Shown: piece by piece, positions 24,901 to 39,900 of the stretch
How the letters are laid out: the number at the start of each line of letters is the position of its first letter
How positions within the stretch are numbered: position 1 is the stretch's first letter
Assembly (NCBI GenBank): GCA_038380435.1
Contig: JAWZYU010000008.1
Coordinates: forward strand, 77,762,020-77,826,019
From: Ryuthela nishihirai
Lineage: Eukaryota > Arthropoda > Arachnida > Araneae > Heptathelidae
Reading direction: 5' to 3'
Length of the DNA: 64,000 nucleotides
Program-made: the position numbers and the translations under genes
Notes under the pieces: generated by a model
The model's input: the letters and a program-made list of their open reading frames with translations, nothing else
Database searches by the model: none
Told to the model about the DNA's origin: nothing

Positions 24901-27900
24901 TAAATTAGGCAGGCAGCCCATTCCCCATTAATTTTAATACTTGACTTTTGCGCAATGTCTCACCAAGAATTCTGATATATATTTTGATATGGCCAAAATA
25001 GAATAGAGTTTGAAATACATAAAAATTAGAGCGAAAGATTAATTAGAGGAAGCACCATCAGAAAGTTACTTTAGTTCGCATTAACCTGAATTAATTTATT
25101 AAATATATGTTACGCATAGATAAACACACAGTCATTTAAACTGTTTATGACATACTCTCCCTGAAGATCAATATGCTTATTATACGGTGAAATGAGTTTT
25201 CTCCTCATGGTGAATAAAAATTAGTTGTCTTTTCTTTAATCCACTGATCCACTGCTGCTTCTGTCATTATCAGTTTGAAACCTTTGGCCTCCTAGTTTAG
25301 TAATTTAAGGGTGTAAAAAAATAATAAATTGAGCGGTACCAGACATGGCTATTGATGGAGCATTTTGATATCTCTCACTTGAATACCAAACAAAAGAGGG
25401 GCGGGGGTGGCTCAGTCGGTAGCGCGCCAGGCTCGTAATCTGTAGTTCCCAGGTTCGAGTCCCAGCTGGGTCAGCGTTGAGATTTATCTCCGCAAAATTC
25501 CCCGCCCTGCCCACGGTCAGTAGGGGACACCGATGGACTTGGAAAGGCCGCCGTTCGTCGGATGGGACGTTAAGCCGTGGCCCGTGTGCGGGAGAGCCAT
25601 ACCCTGTGCACGTTAAAGAACACGCTGGATGGCCTTGACGGGAGGCTACCATCTGTCTCCCAACAGCTGTTCCAGTGGGTCCCTTCCTCCAACCTTCTCC
25701 GAGCCTTCGGGGTCCATGTGACCTGGCCATTTAGCCCATGGTGTGCAAAAAACGTGCCGCTCAATATTCCAAGCTGCAATAGCTAAGGGCAGTCTTGATT
25801 TTTTGAAATTTTCCAAACTCTCTGAGCTCATGACATCTCAATACACTTTCATCAGATGACAAGTAATTTCTTTCGCTGGCAAATTTATTAAAGCCAAAGA
25901 GCAAATAATCACGAAATTTCTTTCTTGTACATTTTTGCAGTTGGATTAATATTTTACGACGGCTCATAACACTAGTAGGAAAATGTACTGACTGTTGTGC
26001 ACAAGTAAATGATTTATAAATGATACGCCTTGTAAAACGATGCATTTTCTAATCACGTTCTCCAAATTTGGTCACCAAGAAGTTCCAGAAAATAATCCAA
26101 ATATTACTGTTTATACGGATCATTAAAATGTCTTTCAAATATACAAAATAAATGGTAGCTAGATAGTCACTGGAAGGAGAGCTATGAACCAATCCCCTGT
26201 GATGATGAATAGAACCGGCCAGGCTTAGCACCTAATGTCCGACCCCGCCTTCTCGTGATGCAGACCGTTAGTACCTTTCAAATGAGATACTCTCTTGTGA
26301 AAATGAACGGAAGGGGAGGGCTGCCAGATTAGTGTGGCCTACTGATCTGGACAACTATGGCTGCTTTTCTTTTTTTTCTACCCTGCTGAGGAGTGGTCAA
26401 CCACACAGGGTCCTGGTGCTGACCATATAAACCCATTGGACAGATATATGGCTCTGAGCTTGATTATGGATCCTGATTTTGCTGCACTGGTGGGCTTCTG
26501 TGGAGGGAAAATCTTCCGCTGTGTTTTCTGTTTGTTTGTGGGTTGACAGCCCCAAGTGAATAGATTCACAGGATATGTTTATCAGCTGGTGGATAATCCT
26601 GAGCAGAAGTCATCGCAGGCACCTGAACTCTTTGCTTCTATTGGCATCGTCAAATTCTACATTGGAGGAAGTCTTCCAATGTAGATGGCTCAGCCTTTAG
26701 TAGTGGGGGAACGGGTCTTTGCCCCATGTCTGCGATTAGGGGGCTGTTTGATATTGTCGGCATTCCCTCTCTCAATAAACATAGTTTCTTTAAACATCCT
26801 ACTAACCATTTTCTCTCCATAGGTAGTTGGAATGTGAGGACTCTGCACAGAGCTTTTTCTCTTGATGTCCTCACACAAGAATTCCACCATTATAATTTAG
26901 ATATTCTCGTCTTGCAAGAGACCAGATGGACAGATAAAGGTCAGATTCTTAAAAATAATCTTAAATTTCTCTTTTCAGGGAGGGACGACAATAAGCATCA
27001 CCAAGGCGTGGGTCTGCTTCTCAGCAGACACGCTAGTGATGCACTTCTAGGATATGAGTGCATTAATGAAAGGTTTCTTACAGCAAAATTTCAGACAAGC
27101 GTTAAAGACTTGAATGTTATCTGCTGTTATGCCCCCACTGAGGATGCCGATGAGGATGAGAAGGATAGGTTTTATGAACAACTTCAGGATATTTTGAATT
27201 CTGTCAAGAAAGGAGATATTACCCTTGTTCTTGGTGACTTCAATGCCAAAGTTGGTACCGACTCTGACCTTTGGGGAGGAGTAATAGGCCCTTTTGGTAT
27301 TGGTAGCTGCAATGGCAATGACCAACCGTCTCCTACAGGTAAGTAAACTCAATGGTTTCAGAATAACTAATACATATTACAAACACCGCGACATACATAA
27401 GTTGGGTTGGGTTGTTTTACCTCTAAGCGGCACTTTTTTGCACACCATGGGCTAAATGGCCAGGTCACATGGACCCCGAAGGCTCAGAGAAGGTTGGGGG
27501 AGGGGACCCACTGGAACAGCTGTTGGGAGACAGATGGTAGCCTCCCGTCAAGGCCATCCAGCGTGTTCTTTAACGTGCACAAGGTATGGCTCTCCCACAC
27601 ACGGGGCCACGGCTTAACGTCCCATCCGACGGACGGCGGCCTTTTCAAGCCCATCGGTGTCCCCTACTGACCGTGGGCAGGGCGGGGAAATTTTGCGGAG
27701 AAAAAACTCAACGCTGACCCAGCTGGGACTCGAACCTGGGAACTACAGATTACGAGCCTGGCACTCTACCGACTGAGCCACCCCCGCCCCCATACATAAG
27801 TACACATGGGTTTCACCTGATGGGCTGCATAGGAATATGATTGATTATATATTAATTAACAGCAAATGGGCTAGTTCTGTTAGAAATAACAGGTCATATA

Positions 27901-30900
27901 GGGGAGCAGAAACTGGATCTGAATATTATTTTGTTAAAAGTGTCTTGCAATTTAAAAAGTGTTGTGCTAGGGTTAAAAAATTTGCTTTTAATACTGAAGC
28001 GCTGAAAGACCCAGTTATAGCCAAAGCTTACCATGATAGGTTACTTAGTCATTATGACAGTCATGGTATGCTTACTACTGAAGTTGAGGAGGAATGGGAT
28101 CATTTTAAACAGGCTTTTTTGGACACTAACAGTACTCTTTTAGGGAAAAAGGAGCAGAAGAGACAGAATTATCTGAGTGATAAGGCACTTGAGCTTATTT
28201 CGGAAAGAAAGAACTGCAGGAATGTCCTTAATCAATACCCTACTAGTACTAATAGATAGCATTACAGAGAACTTAATAAACGTGTAAAAGATCACTTAGC
28301 TGCTGATAAGAATCTTTGGCTTGATGGTTTGGCTGACAAAGCCGAGGAAGCAGTGAGACAGCACAACAGCAGAGAGCTGTTCCAGATAGTTAATGTTTTG
28401 TGTGGTAGAAAACGGACAGGTATGCAGGGATTGAAGGATAAACAAGGTAAGGTTATAGAAGGGGAGGATTCTGTCATGGCTAGGTGGGCTGAGCATTTCA
28501 GTGATGTTCTAAACAATGTAGTTAGTTCTACTCCCATTGTTTGCAATGATGATAGATGCATTGGTGGCTTTAATGTTGGCCCTATAACACAATCTGAAGT
28601 TATTTTGGCTGTTTCTAAACTTAAACTTCATAAATCCCCAGGGGTAAATGGAATTACTACAGAAATGCTTAGAGCTGGAAATGTTTCGGTTACCACTTGG
28701 ATGACTGAAATTCTGAATATCTTTTATGATAAAGGCATGGTTCCTAAGGATTTTACCAGAGCTATTGTTATCCCTATTTTCAAAAAAGTGATCACAGTTC
28801 TTGTGATAACTATAGGGGTATTAGCCTACTCTCTGTTCCAGGTAAAGTTCTTTCCATGATTGTGCTTAATAGAATTAAGAATCTGGTTGACAGTCAATTG
28901 CGTGATGAGCAATGTGGTTTCAGAAGTGGTAGGGGATGTGTAGATCAGATATTTTCACTTAGGCAGATTCTTGAGATATATGTAGAGTTTCAGAAACCTT
29001 TGGTTGCTAGCTTTGTTGATTTCAAAAAGGCTTTCGACTCTGTTGATCGTCATAATTTGTGGTTGATTGTGAAATCATATGGTATACCAGACAAGTTAGT
29101 TAACATAATTAAAGCTCTCTATAATAACACTGAGTCGTGTGTGAGAGTTGGTAAGGCTTGTAGCAATTGGTTTAGCATTACTTCTGGTGTTCGACAAGGG
29201 TGCATTTTGTCTCCTTTTCTCTTTAATTTGGTTATTGATTATGTTATGCGAAATTCACTTCAAGGGAAAGATTTTGGCCATAAATGGGCTGGAGATACGA
29301 ACATTTCTGATTTAGATTATGCTGATGATTTAGCAATTTTGGCAAATGATGTTGATGAGATGAACTCTTTCATTCGAGCTGTTGATGAGACTGGTAGTAG
29401 AGTAGGTTTGGTTATAAACAGAGAGAAAACTAAAGTGATGAAAATTGGTCAGGCAGGCTGTGATTCAGTTAATCTGAATGGTTGCAGCCTTGAGCAGGTG
29501 TCACAGTTTAATTATCTTGGGAGCTATGTAACCGATAATGGTGATGTGCGGCATGAGATTAACAGACGAATAGGGATTGCTGCCGGAACTTTTAAGAATC
29601 TATGGAGAGTGTGGAGAATAGGCGTATACACCTAAAGACTAAAATTAGGCTGTATAATAGTTTGGGTCTTTCTAGGGTTAGTTTTGGTAGTGAAACGTGG
29701 ACACTTTGTAAACAAGATAACAGGAAACTTGATGCTTTTGATTCCAGATGCTTACGCAGTATCTTGGGCATTAGGTGGTTCAACTTTGTAACTAATGATG
29801 AGGTTAGGCAAAGGAGTTTGCAACCTCCTTTAAGCAGTATATTGTGCAGAGAGAGACTCCGTTGGTTTGGCCATGTTGCCCGTATGAATAATTATAGATT
29901 GGCGAATAGGGTTATGAACAGTGTGCCTAAAGGCCTCAGAAAGAAGGGGAGACCTTGGATGCGGTGGGCAGACAATGTCAAACAGGACCTTGTTAGAATT
30001 GGTGTACAGTGGCCAGATGCAGTAGATGTAGCTCAGGATAGACTTGCTTGGAGAACTAAATTGCACGGTCTGGTTGGACCTCTGTAGCCCATGGCTGCTT
30101 GAGGATGATGATGATGATGATGATGATGAAAATTTATTGACTGATACCGCAAATCAAACGTTAAGGGCGAATAATCAGAATGTGAATAATAAATATCTTT
30201 GGAAGCTTGATAAATAAAATATTTTTAACGTACTTATGTAATTTCAAATTGTATTTTCGAAATATCAACAATCAAATCCCCTATAACATCACAGAATGTG
30301 CAAAACAGGTACCCTATAAAAGAAATATTTTCGCAGACTCAAGATTATTTCAAACTGAAATGTGACATTTCCAATCTGGAATAGTTGATTGCTTTATGTT
30401 TCCTCAAGGAAAAAGTTTACATGGCTCAAAAAATAGAGAACCGTTGAAAGTTTAGAGGCTGATTAAACAATCACCGAGATGATCATGTCATTTGCTGTAC
30501 ATCATTTTCGATATTGCAAATCTATGCAGTGATTTCAAACAGCTCAAACTGTTATCAGAAGACTTGTTCAAGAGCTTCCTAAGGTATAAATCCTGACGAT
30601 GATCGCTATATTGGACTACTATGATGACAGGTTGGGTTGTTTTACCTCTGAACGGCACTTTTTTGCACACAATGGGCTAAATGGCCAGATCATATGGACC
30701 CCGAAGGCACAGAGAAGGATGGGGGAGGGGACCCACTGGAACAGCTGTTGGAAGACAGATGGTAGCCTCCCGTCAAGGCCATCCAGCGTGTTCTTTAACG
30801 TGCACAGGTTATGGCTCTCCCGCACACGGGGACCACGGCTTAGCGTCAAATCCGACGGACGGCGGCCTTTCCAAGCCCATCGGTGTCCCCTACTGACCGT

Positions 30901-33900
30901 GGGCAGGGCGGGAAATTTTGCGGAGATAAATCTCAACGCTGACCCAGCTGGGACTCGAACCTGGGAACTACAGATTACGAGCCTGGCGCGCTACCGACTG
31001 AGCCACTATGATGACAGACAAGAGAACACCAGCATCATCTCTACCTCCAGGCCTTTGCACAGCCACAGGAAAGTAGTCATCTGTCTCAACTGTGACCACA
31101 AGGCTTCATAATTGCATTCTATGCCATTCGACCAGTTGTGTGCGTACTTTTAACCTTCATATACAAACAGGCTCTATTGAAATGGTGTCACGATCACGTA
31201 GTCTGGACTTGAGAACAATGGAATCATTTTATGTTTAGGGACGACAGAAATTTTGGCTGCAATTGAACAGTAGAGGTGAAAACACATTTTCATGACTCTC
31301 TCATTATTTTTTATCTTCCTTATTAAAGTTATTTGTCTAAATATATTTCGAGATATGCGCTTTTAATTCATCCGTGCTTAACTTTTGACAAGCAGTGTGT
31401 AAAGACATTTACATTATTATTCTGAATACTGTATGTTAGATAAAATTTCCGTTTTAAAGTATAACTCTATCTGAAACGAAATGCTTTTAATAAAACACTA
31501 CAAATTGTTTCGTCTTATGCAGGGCGAGATTTAGTTATAATATATCTAAGTTATTGGATTATTTCAGATATTGACTCACCAGCTTGATCACGTGTCCAGG
31601 AGTTGTAGTGAAGAACCATGAGCAATCAACCATGCTGAGATAAGTAGCGGGATAATTTGGACTGGAAATCGCTCCAGCGGAATTTGTAATAGAGTAAATA
31701 CAGCTGCCTACGACAAGAGAAAAGGAACATATTGGTAAAACAAAAACTCATTTCAAAAAGCACAAAAAAATAGTGTAAAATATTGCAGTTTTTGCGTTCC
31801 TCACATATTGTAAAGTGGTAAACATTTGATTAGAATATTTTGTACAACTATTTTACATAATTTTGAAGATGCATTTGCGCCCTATTGCGCTGTTCATTTC
31901 TAACATACATGGATTGGATTGGGTTGTTTTACCTCTGAGCGGCACTTTTTTGCACACCATAGGCTAAATGGCCAGGTCACATGGACCCCGAAGGCTCAGA
32001 GAAGGTTGGGGGAGGGGACCCACTGGAACAGCTGTTGGGAGACAGATGGTAGCCTCCCGTCAAGGCCATCCAGCGTGTTCTTTAACGTGCACAGGGTATG
32101 CTCTCCCGCACACGGGGCCACGGCTTAACGTCCCATCCGACGGACGGCGGCCTTTCCAAGCCGATCGGTGTCCCCTACTGACCGTGGGCAGGGCGGGGAA
32201 TTTTGCGGAGATAAATCTCAACGCTGACCCCCGCCCCTTCTAACATACATCTAAGATGATTGACTCAATTGAGACCTTTCTTAGTTTTTAACTTACATTA
32301 ATTTGTTATGTAGGAATGAAGCTCATTCAGTGATATTCAATTGTAGTAAATTTGGCAAGTGCGAAAAAAATTTCACCCTTTCGCCTTGCTTCCCGGACTC
32401 GAAGCAGGAGATCCCGAGTTGGAGTGGCAGATAGGTGAATTTTTTTCACACTTACCAAAATGAAACTTTGATATATTTCCCAAAATCCTATTGGGGCGGG
32501 GGTGGCTCAGTCGGTAGCTCGCCAGGCTCGTAATCTGTAGTTCCCAGGTTCGAATCCCAGCTGGGTCAGCGTTGAGATTTATCTCCGCAAAATTCCCCGC
32601 CCTGCCCACGGTCAGTAGGAGACACCGATAGGCTTGGAAAGGCCGCCGTCCGTCGGATGCGACGTTAAGCCGTGGCCCCGTGTGCGGGAGAGAGCCATAT
32701 CCTGTGCACGTTAAAGAACAGCTGGATGGCCTTGACGGGAGGCTACCATCTGTCTCCCAACAGCTGTTCCAGTGGGTTCCCTCCCCCAACCTTCTCTGAG
32801 CCTTCGGGGTCCATGTGACCTGGCCATTTAGCCCATGGTGTGCAAAAAAGTGCCGCTCAGAGGTAAAACAACCCAACCCAAAATCTTAAATTTATATATT
32901 TAGAAATAACTGATGAAGCATAACAAAACTTTCAGAAATTTGAGTCAGATGCTCCTTACAAGTAAAAAATTTCATATTGATATTTCACCTAACATAGCTT
33001 TTATTATCCCTTTTCTCGAAATAGGAAACATTTTCACCTTTATCTGCTCTCTGTTGAAGACTTGGAACGTACCGCACTCAAAAGTTCTGGTGTAAAGGAA
33101 ATTATTACTGGCAGAGATTATTTTGATTAGTCTGTTTTTTAATTTGCATTGCTAGCAAATTTTCCAACTTAATCGTTGCTCATTTTTTCCAATTATATGG
33201 GAACATTAGCTGTGAAAAATCTTTCTGATTAACGTAAAATTGTTGAATAACATCGTATTGTATTTTAAAATTGTTTGCAATATGGGAAATGCAATAAATT
33301 TACAAATAATAAGAATTGTTTTACATTTTGTATTTTACTTTTCTTTTATTTACACTCTTTTGCTTTTTTAATTCATTTATTTTGGCGAAAGGTATTTATT
33401 GAAGTCCAAATAACTTTGACCAAATGTTATTATATCAAACAAATTTTTTCAGTTACAAAAGAGTTGATTAATCCACACCTCCGTGAATTGTTTCAAACGT
33501 TTTGATTTGTTAAGCGACATTTGCACTTTAGAAGTGTTAAGGACTTTTGCACTTTAAAAGTGACTGATATGAACCATGGTGTAAATGGTGAGTGTGATGA
33601 CATACTGTATATTCAACCAAAGCGGAATCACAAGAGTTGATTTCTCTTTAATACCTTGCTTAAGCGGGGCGGAGGTGGCTCAGTCGGTAGCGCGCCAGGC
33701 TCGTAATCTGTAGTTCCCAGGTTCGAGTCCCAGCTGGGTCAGCGTTGAGATTTATCTCCGCAAAAATTCCCCGCCCTGCCCACGGTCAGTAGGGGACACC
33801 GATGGGCTTGGAAAGGCCATCGTCCGTCGGATGGGACGTTAAGCCGTGGCCCCGTGTGCGGGATGGATGGCCTTGACGGGAGGCTACCATCTGTCTCCCA

Positions 33901-36900
33901 ACAGCTGTTCCAGTGGGTCCCCTCCCCCAACCTTCTCTGATCCTTCGGGGTCCATGTGACCTGCCATTTAGCCCATGGTGTGCAAAAAAGTGCCGCTCAG
34001 AGGTAAAACAACCCAATACTAAATTATACATTGATTGATCATTGAATATGACCAGTCATCCCCATGTATGTCAATGGGATGCTAACGTCTAAACTCTCTA
34101 ACTTCTAAAATGAGTTTTCTTGTTTTGAAGAATGTGAGAGCAAATAAAGATTTCAATCAAATATACCATCTCGATTTTCAACAATATTCGCTCAGCATTT
34201 AATGAGTTATGGAAGTTTGAATATTTAAGAATAAAAATGCCAGTGTTAAGAAACTTATACAAAATTGATGAATATTGAAAGAATTTCTTACACAAATTTC
34301 TAAAATACAGATTTATTTTATTAAATACTGTTTTACAATATTTATTACTGAGTTTTAATTAATTTCTCAAGTCAGTTTTTGTGACTGTCATTGATGTTGT
34401 TAAATATTCAAACTTCCATAACTCTTTAAATACTGAACGAATATTATTTAAAATCAATATTTAGATAGAAAATTGATTGAGATTTTTTAATTTATCATTT
34501 AACGTTTTATGGGAAATGTGACTATTTTAAAAGTTATAGAGCTTCGACGTTAGTGTCCCATTGACATGACATGGGATGGGGTGGTCATAATTCAATAGTC
34601 ACTCAGTGTATGTTTTCGAAAAGAAATATTTTTCGATTGCTGTTCAGAACTTTTATTTTTGATTTTTTCTGTTATTTATTTTTTTAAATACTCTAAAAAA
34701 GATAATTATATTTAGACTATTGTTGAAAAAATGATTGATAAGACATTTTGGTTTAATAAAATCCACAGACAAAATTTAAAATTCTTGTGGGTTTAAATAA
34801 ATTTCCATTTGGAATATTTGTGCTCGCTGGGCTGAATGAGTGTAACTAAATGTATTATTTATTGAGGAAATAAATATTACATTGTATATAAACCATCTTT
34901 GTGTGCGATGTAAAAAAAAAAACTCGTTAGCAGTGAGTTCAGCTTGAAGGTTGGGTTGTTTTACCGCTGAGCGGCACTTTTTTGCACACCATAGGCTAAA
35001 TGTCCAGGTCACATGGACCCCGAAGGCTCAGAGAAGGTTGGGGGAGGGGACCCACTGGAACAGCTGTTGGGAGACAGATGGTAGCCTCCCGTCTAGGCTA
35101 TCCAGCGTGTTCTTTAACGTGCACAGGGTATGGCTCTCCCGCACACGGGACCACGGCTTAACGTTCCATCCGACGGACGGCGGTCTTTCCAAGCCCATCG
35201 GTGTCCCCTACTGACCGTGGGCAGGGCGGGGAATTTTGCGAAGAAAAATCTCAACGCTGACCCAGCTGGGACTCGAACCTGGGAACTACAGATTACGAGC
35301 CTGGCGCGCTACCGACTGAGCCACCCCCGCCCCTCAGCTTGAAGGTGTTTCTCAAGAGGGGTGCCATGGAACTTATTGACGTAGCTTAAGTTGCGCTGAA
35401 TACTAGACTGAACCGGTGGGGACGCTGGTATTTGCTAAAAATTTGGTAAAAATATGTACGAATAGCAAAAAATTTGGTAAAAATATATACGAATAGCAAA
35501 AAATTTGGAAAACAATTGGCTAAATAACATGTGAAATACTATCTGAAGTTTGTACATTACCTCGTGCAACAAAACTCATGTCATTAATGAGAATGATAAA
35601 CCCAGTCTTTGGAATTTTATCATGAAACAAATTGTGAGACATACAAAAGCACACCTACAGACAGGACATTACACAGATTATAGTAAAATAAGAGATCTCA
35701 CCTAGCTCATTTAATGAAGGTAGGAAGCCTTTTTCAATTTATATTAATGTCGCTATTTCCTTAAATCCTTTTATTACAACGAAAGATTGTTATTTTTTTT
35801 TTATCAGCAAAGAAGGATTTTCAAGTGCTATTTGTTTTGTTTCAAGAAATATTTTGCCCCAATATTAATGCAACTTAATTTTGAATGATCTCTCAAAATA
35901 TTCAATTCAGGTTATTAACAAATTTTTTTTTTAACAAACCTATAGAGTATTTGGCGTTGAATCCTCGGCCTTCCACTAATCCATCGGACTTAAACGCAAT
36001 GTACATCCTGTCACCAGATGATATTATAGGTGGTGGCAATTTTCCTCCACAGAATTTACCCAGCAGCCTTGAGTCGATCCAATCTGCGTCATAAATTGCT
36101 AGCCAGTCATTGTCACATTTATTGTCAGGTTGCAGATCGAATGTGTTGAAATCCTGCGCAAAACAGAATGAGATCATGAATTGTTTGTCTCACCTAAAGA
36201 AAACGCAATAGAAACATAATTTAGCCATTAAGGAAATCAAAGAGAGATAAAAGGATGATGTAGATTTCATCAATGAGTAGAGATGTCGTTAATGTGCAGA
36301 GGTGTCGAAGAATTATTTATGTGAGACATGCAAAAGCACACCTAGAGACAGGACATTGCCTGATGACGTTTTTGCACAGAACATGTTACTAAGGATTTGG
36401 GAAGATTGGGTTAGGTTGCTTAACCCCTGAACAGCACTTTTTGCACACAATGGGCTAAATGGAAATGTCACGAAACCCTAAAGTCTCAGAGAAAGTGGGG
36501 AATGGGATCCACTGAAAAACGGTTAGCTCATATAGAAGCCTCCCATCGAGGCATCAAGTGTATTTTTAACGTGAAGAGGTTATGGCTCTCTACTTCCTGA
36601 GTACATGGCTTAACGTTCCACCAAGGGTTGGGTTGTTTTACCTCTGAGCGGCACTTTTTTGCACACCATGGGCTAAATGGCCAGGTCACATGGACCCCGA
36701 AGGCTCAGAGAAGGTTGGGAGAGGGGACCCACTGGAACAGCTGTTGGGAGACAGATGGTAGCCTCCCGTCAAGGCCATCCAGCGTGTTCTTTAACGTGCA
36801 CAGGGTATGTCTCTCCCGCACACGGGGCCACGGCTTAACGTCCCATTCGACGGACGGCGGCCTATTCCAAGCCCATCGGTGTCCCCTACTGACCGTGGGC

Positions 36901-39900
36901 AGGGCGGGGAAATTTTGCGGAGATAAATCTCAACGCTGACCCAGCTGGGACTCGAACCTGGGAACTACACCACCAAGGGCAGAACGGGATTTAGCGGAGA
37001 TAAATTTCAAAGCAGACACAGTTGGTACTTCGAAAATGAAACTTCAGATTTGGAGCTTGTTGCATTACCGATTCAACCCAAGTTTGGAATGAATAACATG
37101 ATGTTGTTTCTGATAGAAATACTACTTTAAAACATGACTTTATTTGGCTGTAAAAAAGATGTTCCCTTACGTTGGTTTTTTGTTATCATGCTCGCGAAAT
37201 ATCCTCGGAATAAATCCACCATTGCCTTGAATAGTGCAGGACTCCACGAAACGGGGCGGGGGTGGCTCAGTCGGTAGCACGCCAGACTCGTAATCTGTAG
37301 TTCCCAGGTTCGAGTCCCAGCTGGGTCAGCGTTGAGATTTATCTCCGGAAAATTCCTCGCCCTGCCCACGGTCAGTAGGGGACACCGATGGGCTTGGAAA
37401 GGCCTCCGTCCGTCGGATGGGACGTTAAGCCGTGGCCCCGTGTGCGCGAGAGCCATACCCTGTGCACGTTAAAGAACACGCTGGATGGCCTTGAAGGGAG
37501 GCTACCATCTGTCTCCCAACAGCTGTTCCAGTGGGTCCCCTCCCCTAACCTTCTGTGAGCCTTCGGGTCCATGTGACCTGGCCATTTAGCCCATGGTGTG
37601 CAAAAAAGTGCCGCTCAGAGGTAAAACAACCCAACCCAACCAACGACTCCACGAAACAAGAAAGAGACCTTACGCATCGCTCGACATTTCCAGTTTCTCG
37701 AATTTCTTTTCAACAGACGAGATTTACTTCAGAATGTAAGACCACTTTAGAACTCTTCTCCTCGTTAAATATCTCTGCTTGAGAAAGCCATCATACTACT
37801 TATTCCTCTTAAGGCATGAATGGAGTATACATTGTACTAATTACACCAATAAACAAAGACACTTCTGCAAATCTAAGGTTAATTGTTGTATCCTAGACGG
37901 TGGAAGAAAGTAACTTTTTTTACCTAATATGGCATTTCAACCTGAATCTCAGATAAAACTTGCGCTAATGCAAGCGTTCTTTACATTTGCTATGATATTG
38001 CGCTGTTTATCACCAGCAGATTCACAGTGCATATTTAAAAGGAAGACAGTAAAGCAGTGTCTCGCAAACTTTTTTACTCTGCGGCACACTGAATCCAATT
38101 TTTTTTCCGCGGCACACCTAAAAAAGAATAAAAGCTAACTCTATATAATCGTCATTATATTTGCGCTTTGTTGAAGTCATCAGCCTGGTTTTACTTGAAG
38201 ATTTGCTCTCGTTCTTTAATTCATAACTCGGTGTTTATTTTAAATATTTGTCCATTCTATGGCTTGAAATAATCAAAAATTAATACCAAAATTTGGACAA
38301 AGCTTGATAAATACTTACAAGATCCCAGTTGATAAAATCTGAAAGTTTTTTATTAAAACACGTCGATAACACAAGTCAAGTCAAAATGAAATCTTTCGAA
38401 TATCTAGTGTCACTTTGAAGATCTCTCGCGGCACACTACTGTGCCGCGGCACACAGTTTGCGAGACACTGCAGTAAAGCAAGGCTACATTTAACTATAAT
38501 CGTAGGAGACATTTCGTTTCAACACTTGGGTAAATGCAAAACACTAGAAATCAGCTTCTCAGATTCAAACACAGGATCTTCTACTTTACGTATCAGTTGT
38601 TCTACCAGTTGACCAAACACAGTTGTGATTCATATTTGTTAAGTAAAGTAATATTCATATTCGCAATAGTTAAAGCCACGGGAAACCAAAAGCTCTATTT
38701 AAACTAAAAGTGAAAGGAGTATTTTAAATATCCTAAAACATTTATTCTCACTCTTACATCACTCGATATTTTTTATAACTTTATCAACCTTAGAGTGCAA
38801 CAATTTCTAATGAAAAAAAATCGAAAAACAAAACCACATTTAATGATTGTCATGCGAGACATTTAATTCTTAATAATTAACAAGTGAAAAATCAAACAAT
38901 AAACTATTAGATTCGAACAGGATTTTCTTGTTTCAGCAAGTTGGTCTGTGCCAAGTTGAAGATAGGGGCGGGGGTGGCTCAGTCGGTAGCGCGCCAGGCT
39001 CGTAATTTGTAGTTCCCAGGTTCGAGTCCCAGCTGGGTCAGCGTTGAGATTTATCCCCGCAAAAATTCCCCGCCCTGCCCACGGTCAGTAGGGGACACCG
39101 AAGGGCTTGGAAAGGCCGCCGTCCGTCGGATGGGACTTTAAGCCGTGGCCCCATGTGCGGGAGAGCCATCCCCTGTGCACGTTAAAGAACACGCTGGATG
39201 GCCTTGACGGGAGGCTACCATCTGTCTCCCAACAGCTGTTCCAATGGGTCCCCTCCCCCAACCTTCTCTGAGCCTTCGGGGTCCATGTGACCTGGCCATT
39301 TAGCCCATGGTGTGCAAAAAAGTGCCGCTCAGAGGTAAAACAACCCAACCCAAGTTGAAGATCCAGTTGAAGGTGTGCAGTAATTACCGCATAACCAGAA
39401 AATAATGTATTCAAATCAAGGAAATAGATTATTCGATTTTTTCTCGCTTGCCTCGCTGTTGAAAGAAACAGTCCTTAAAAATTACAAACGAGTTCAGTGT
39501 GAATCATTTGTGTGTTTTCTTTGGCCGCAGGGTGGCGCTACTAAAAGAATTAAATTTTCAAAGGTACTAGATGGGAATGTTTACTCTATGAATGAGAAGC
39601 TTCAATTAATTTTCGGATTATTCATTCCGTTAGTTTTCCGAAAATACTAAAAGTACCCAGTAAAAAAATTCCAGACTTACCCAGTTAAAAATGTGGATAT
39701 TTATTTGGTGAAGGGCTTTATCACATTATATCGGCTTGTGAAAAATATTTGAGTCAACCTAAATGAAGATGAGTAAATATCTGGCACCTGGAATGGTTAA
39801 ACAATCTATTGGTTTCATTATTCATGTTTTTTACATTATGTTGTTCAACAAAAAATGATTGCTATCTACTGTTGTGGAAAATTCATAAAACAGTTAAGTA

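Noticed and set aside
33275..33505. Plus-strand 76-codon frame in AT-rich DNA
   Set aside because: Phe/Leu/Lys-rich composition from T/A runs; no motif, no splice context, and opposite to the host gene.
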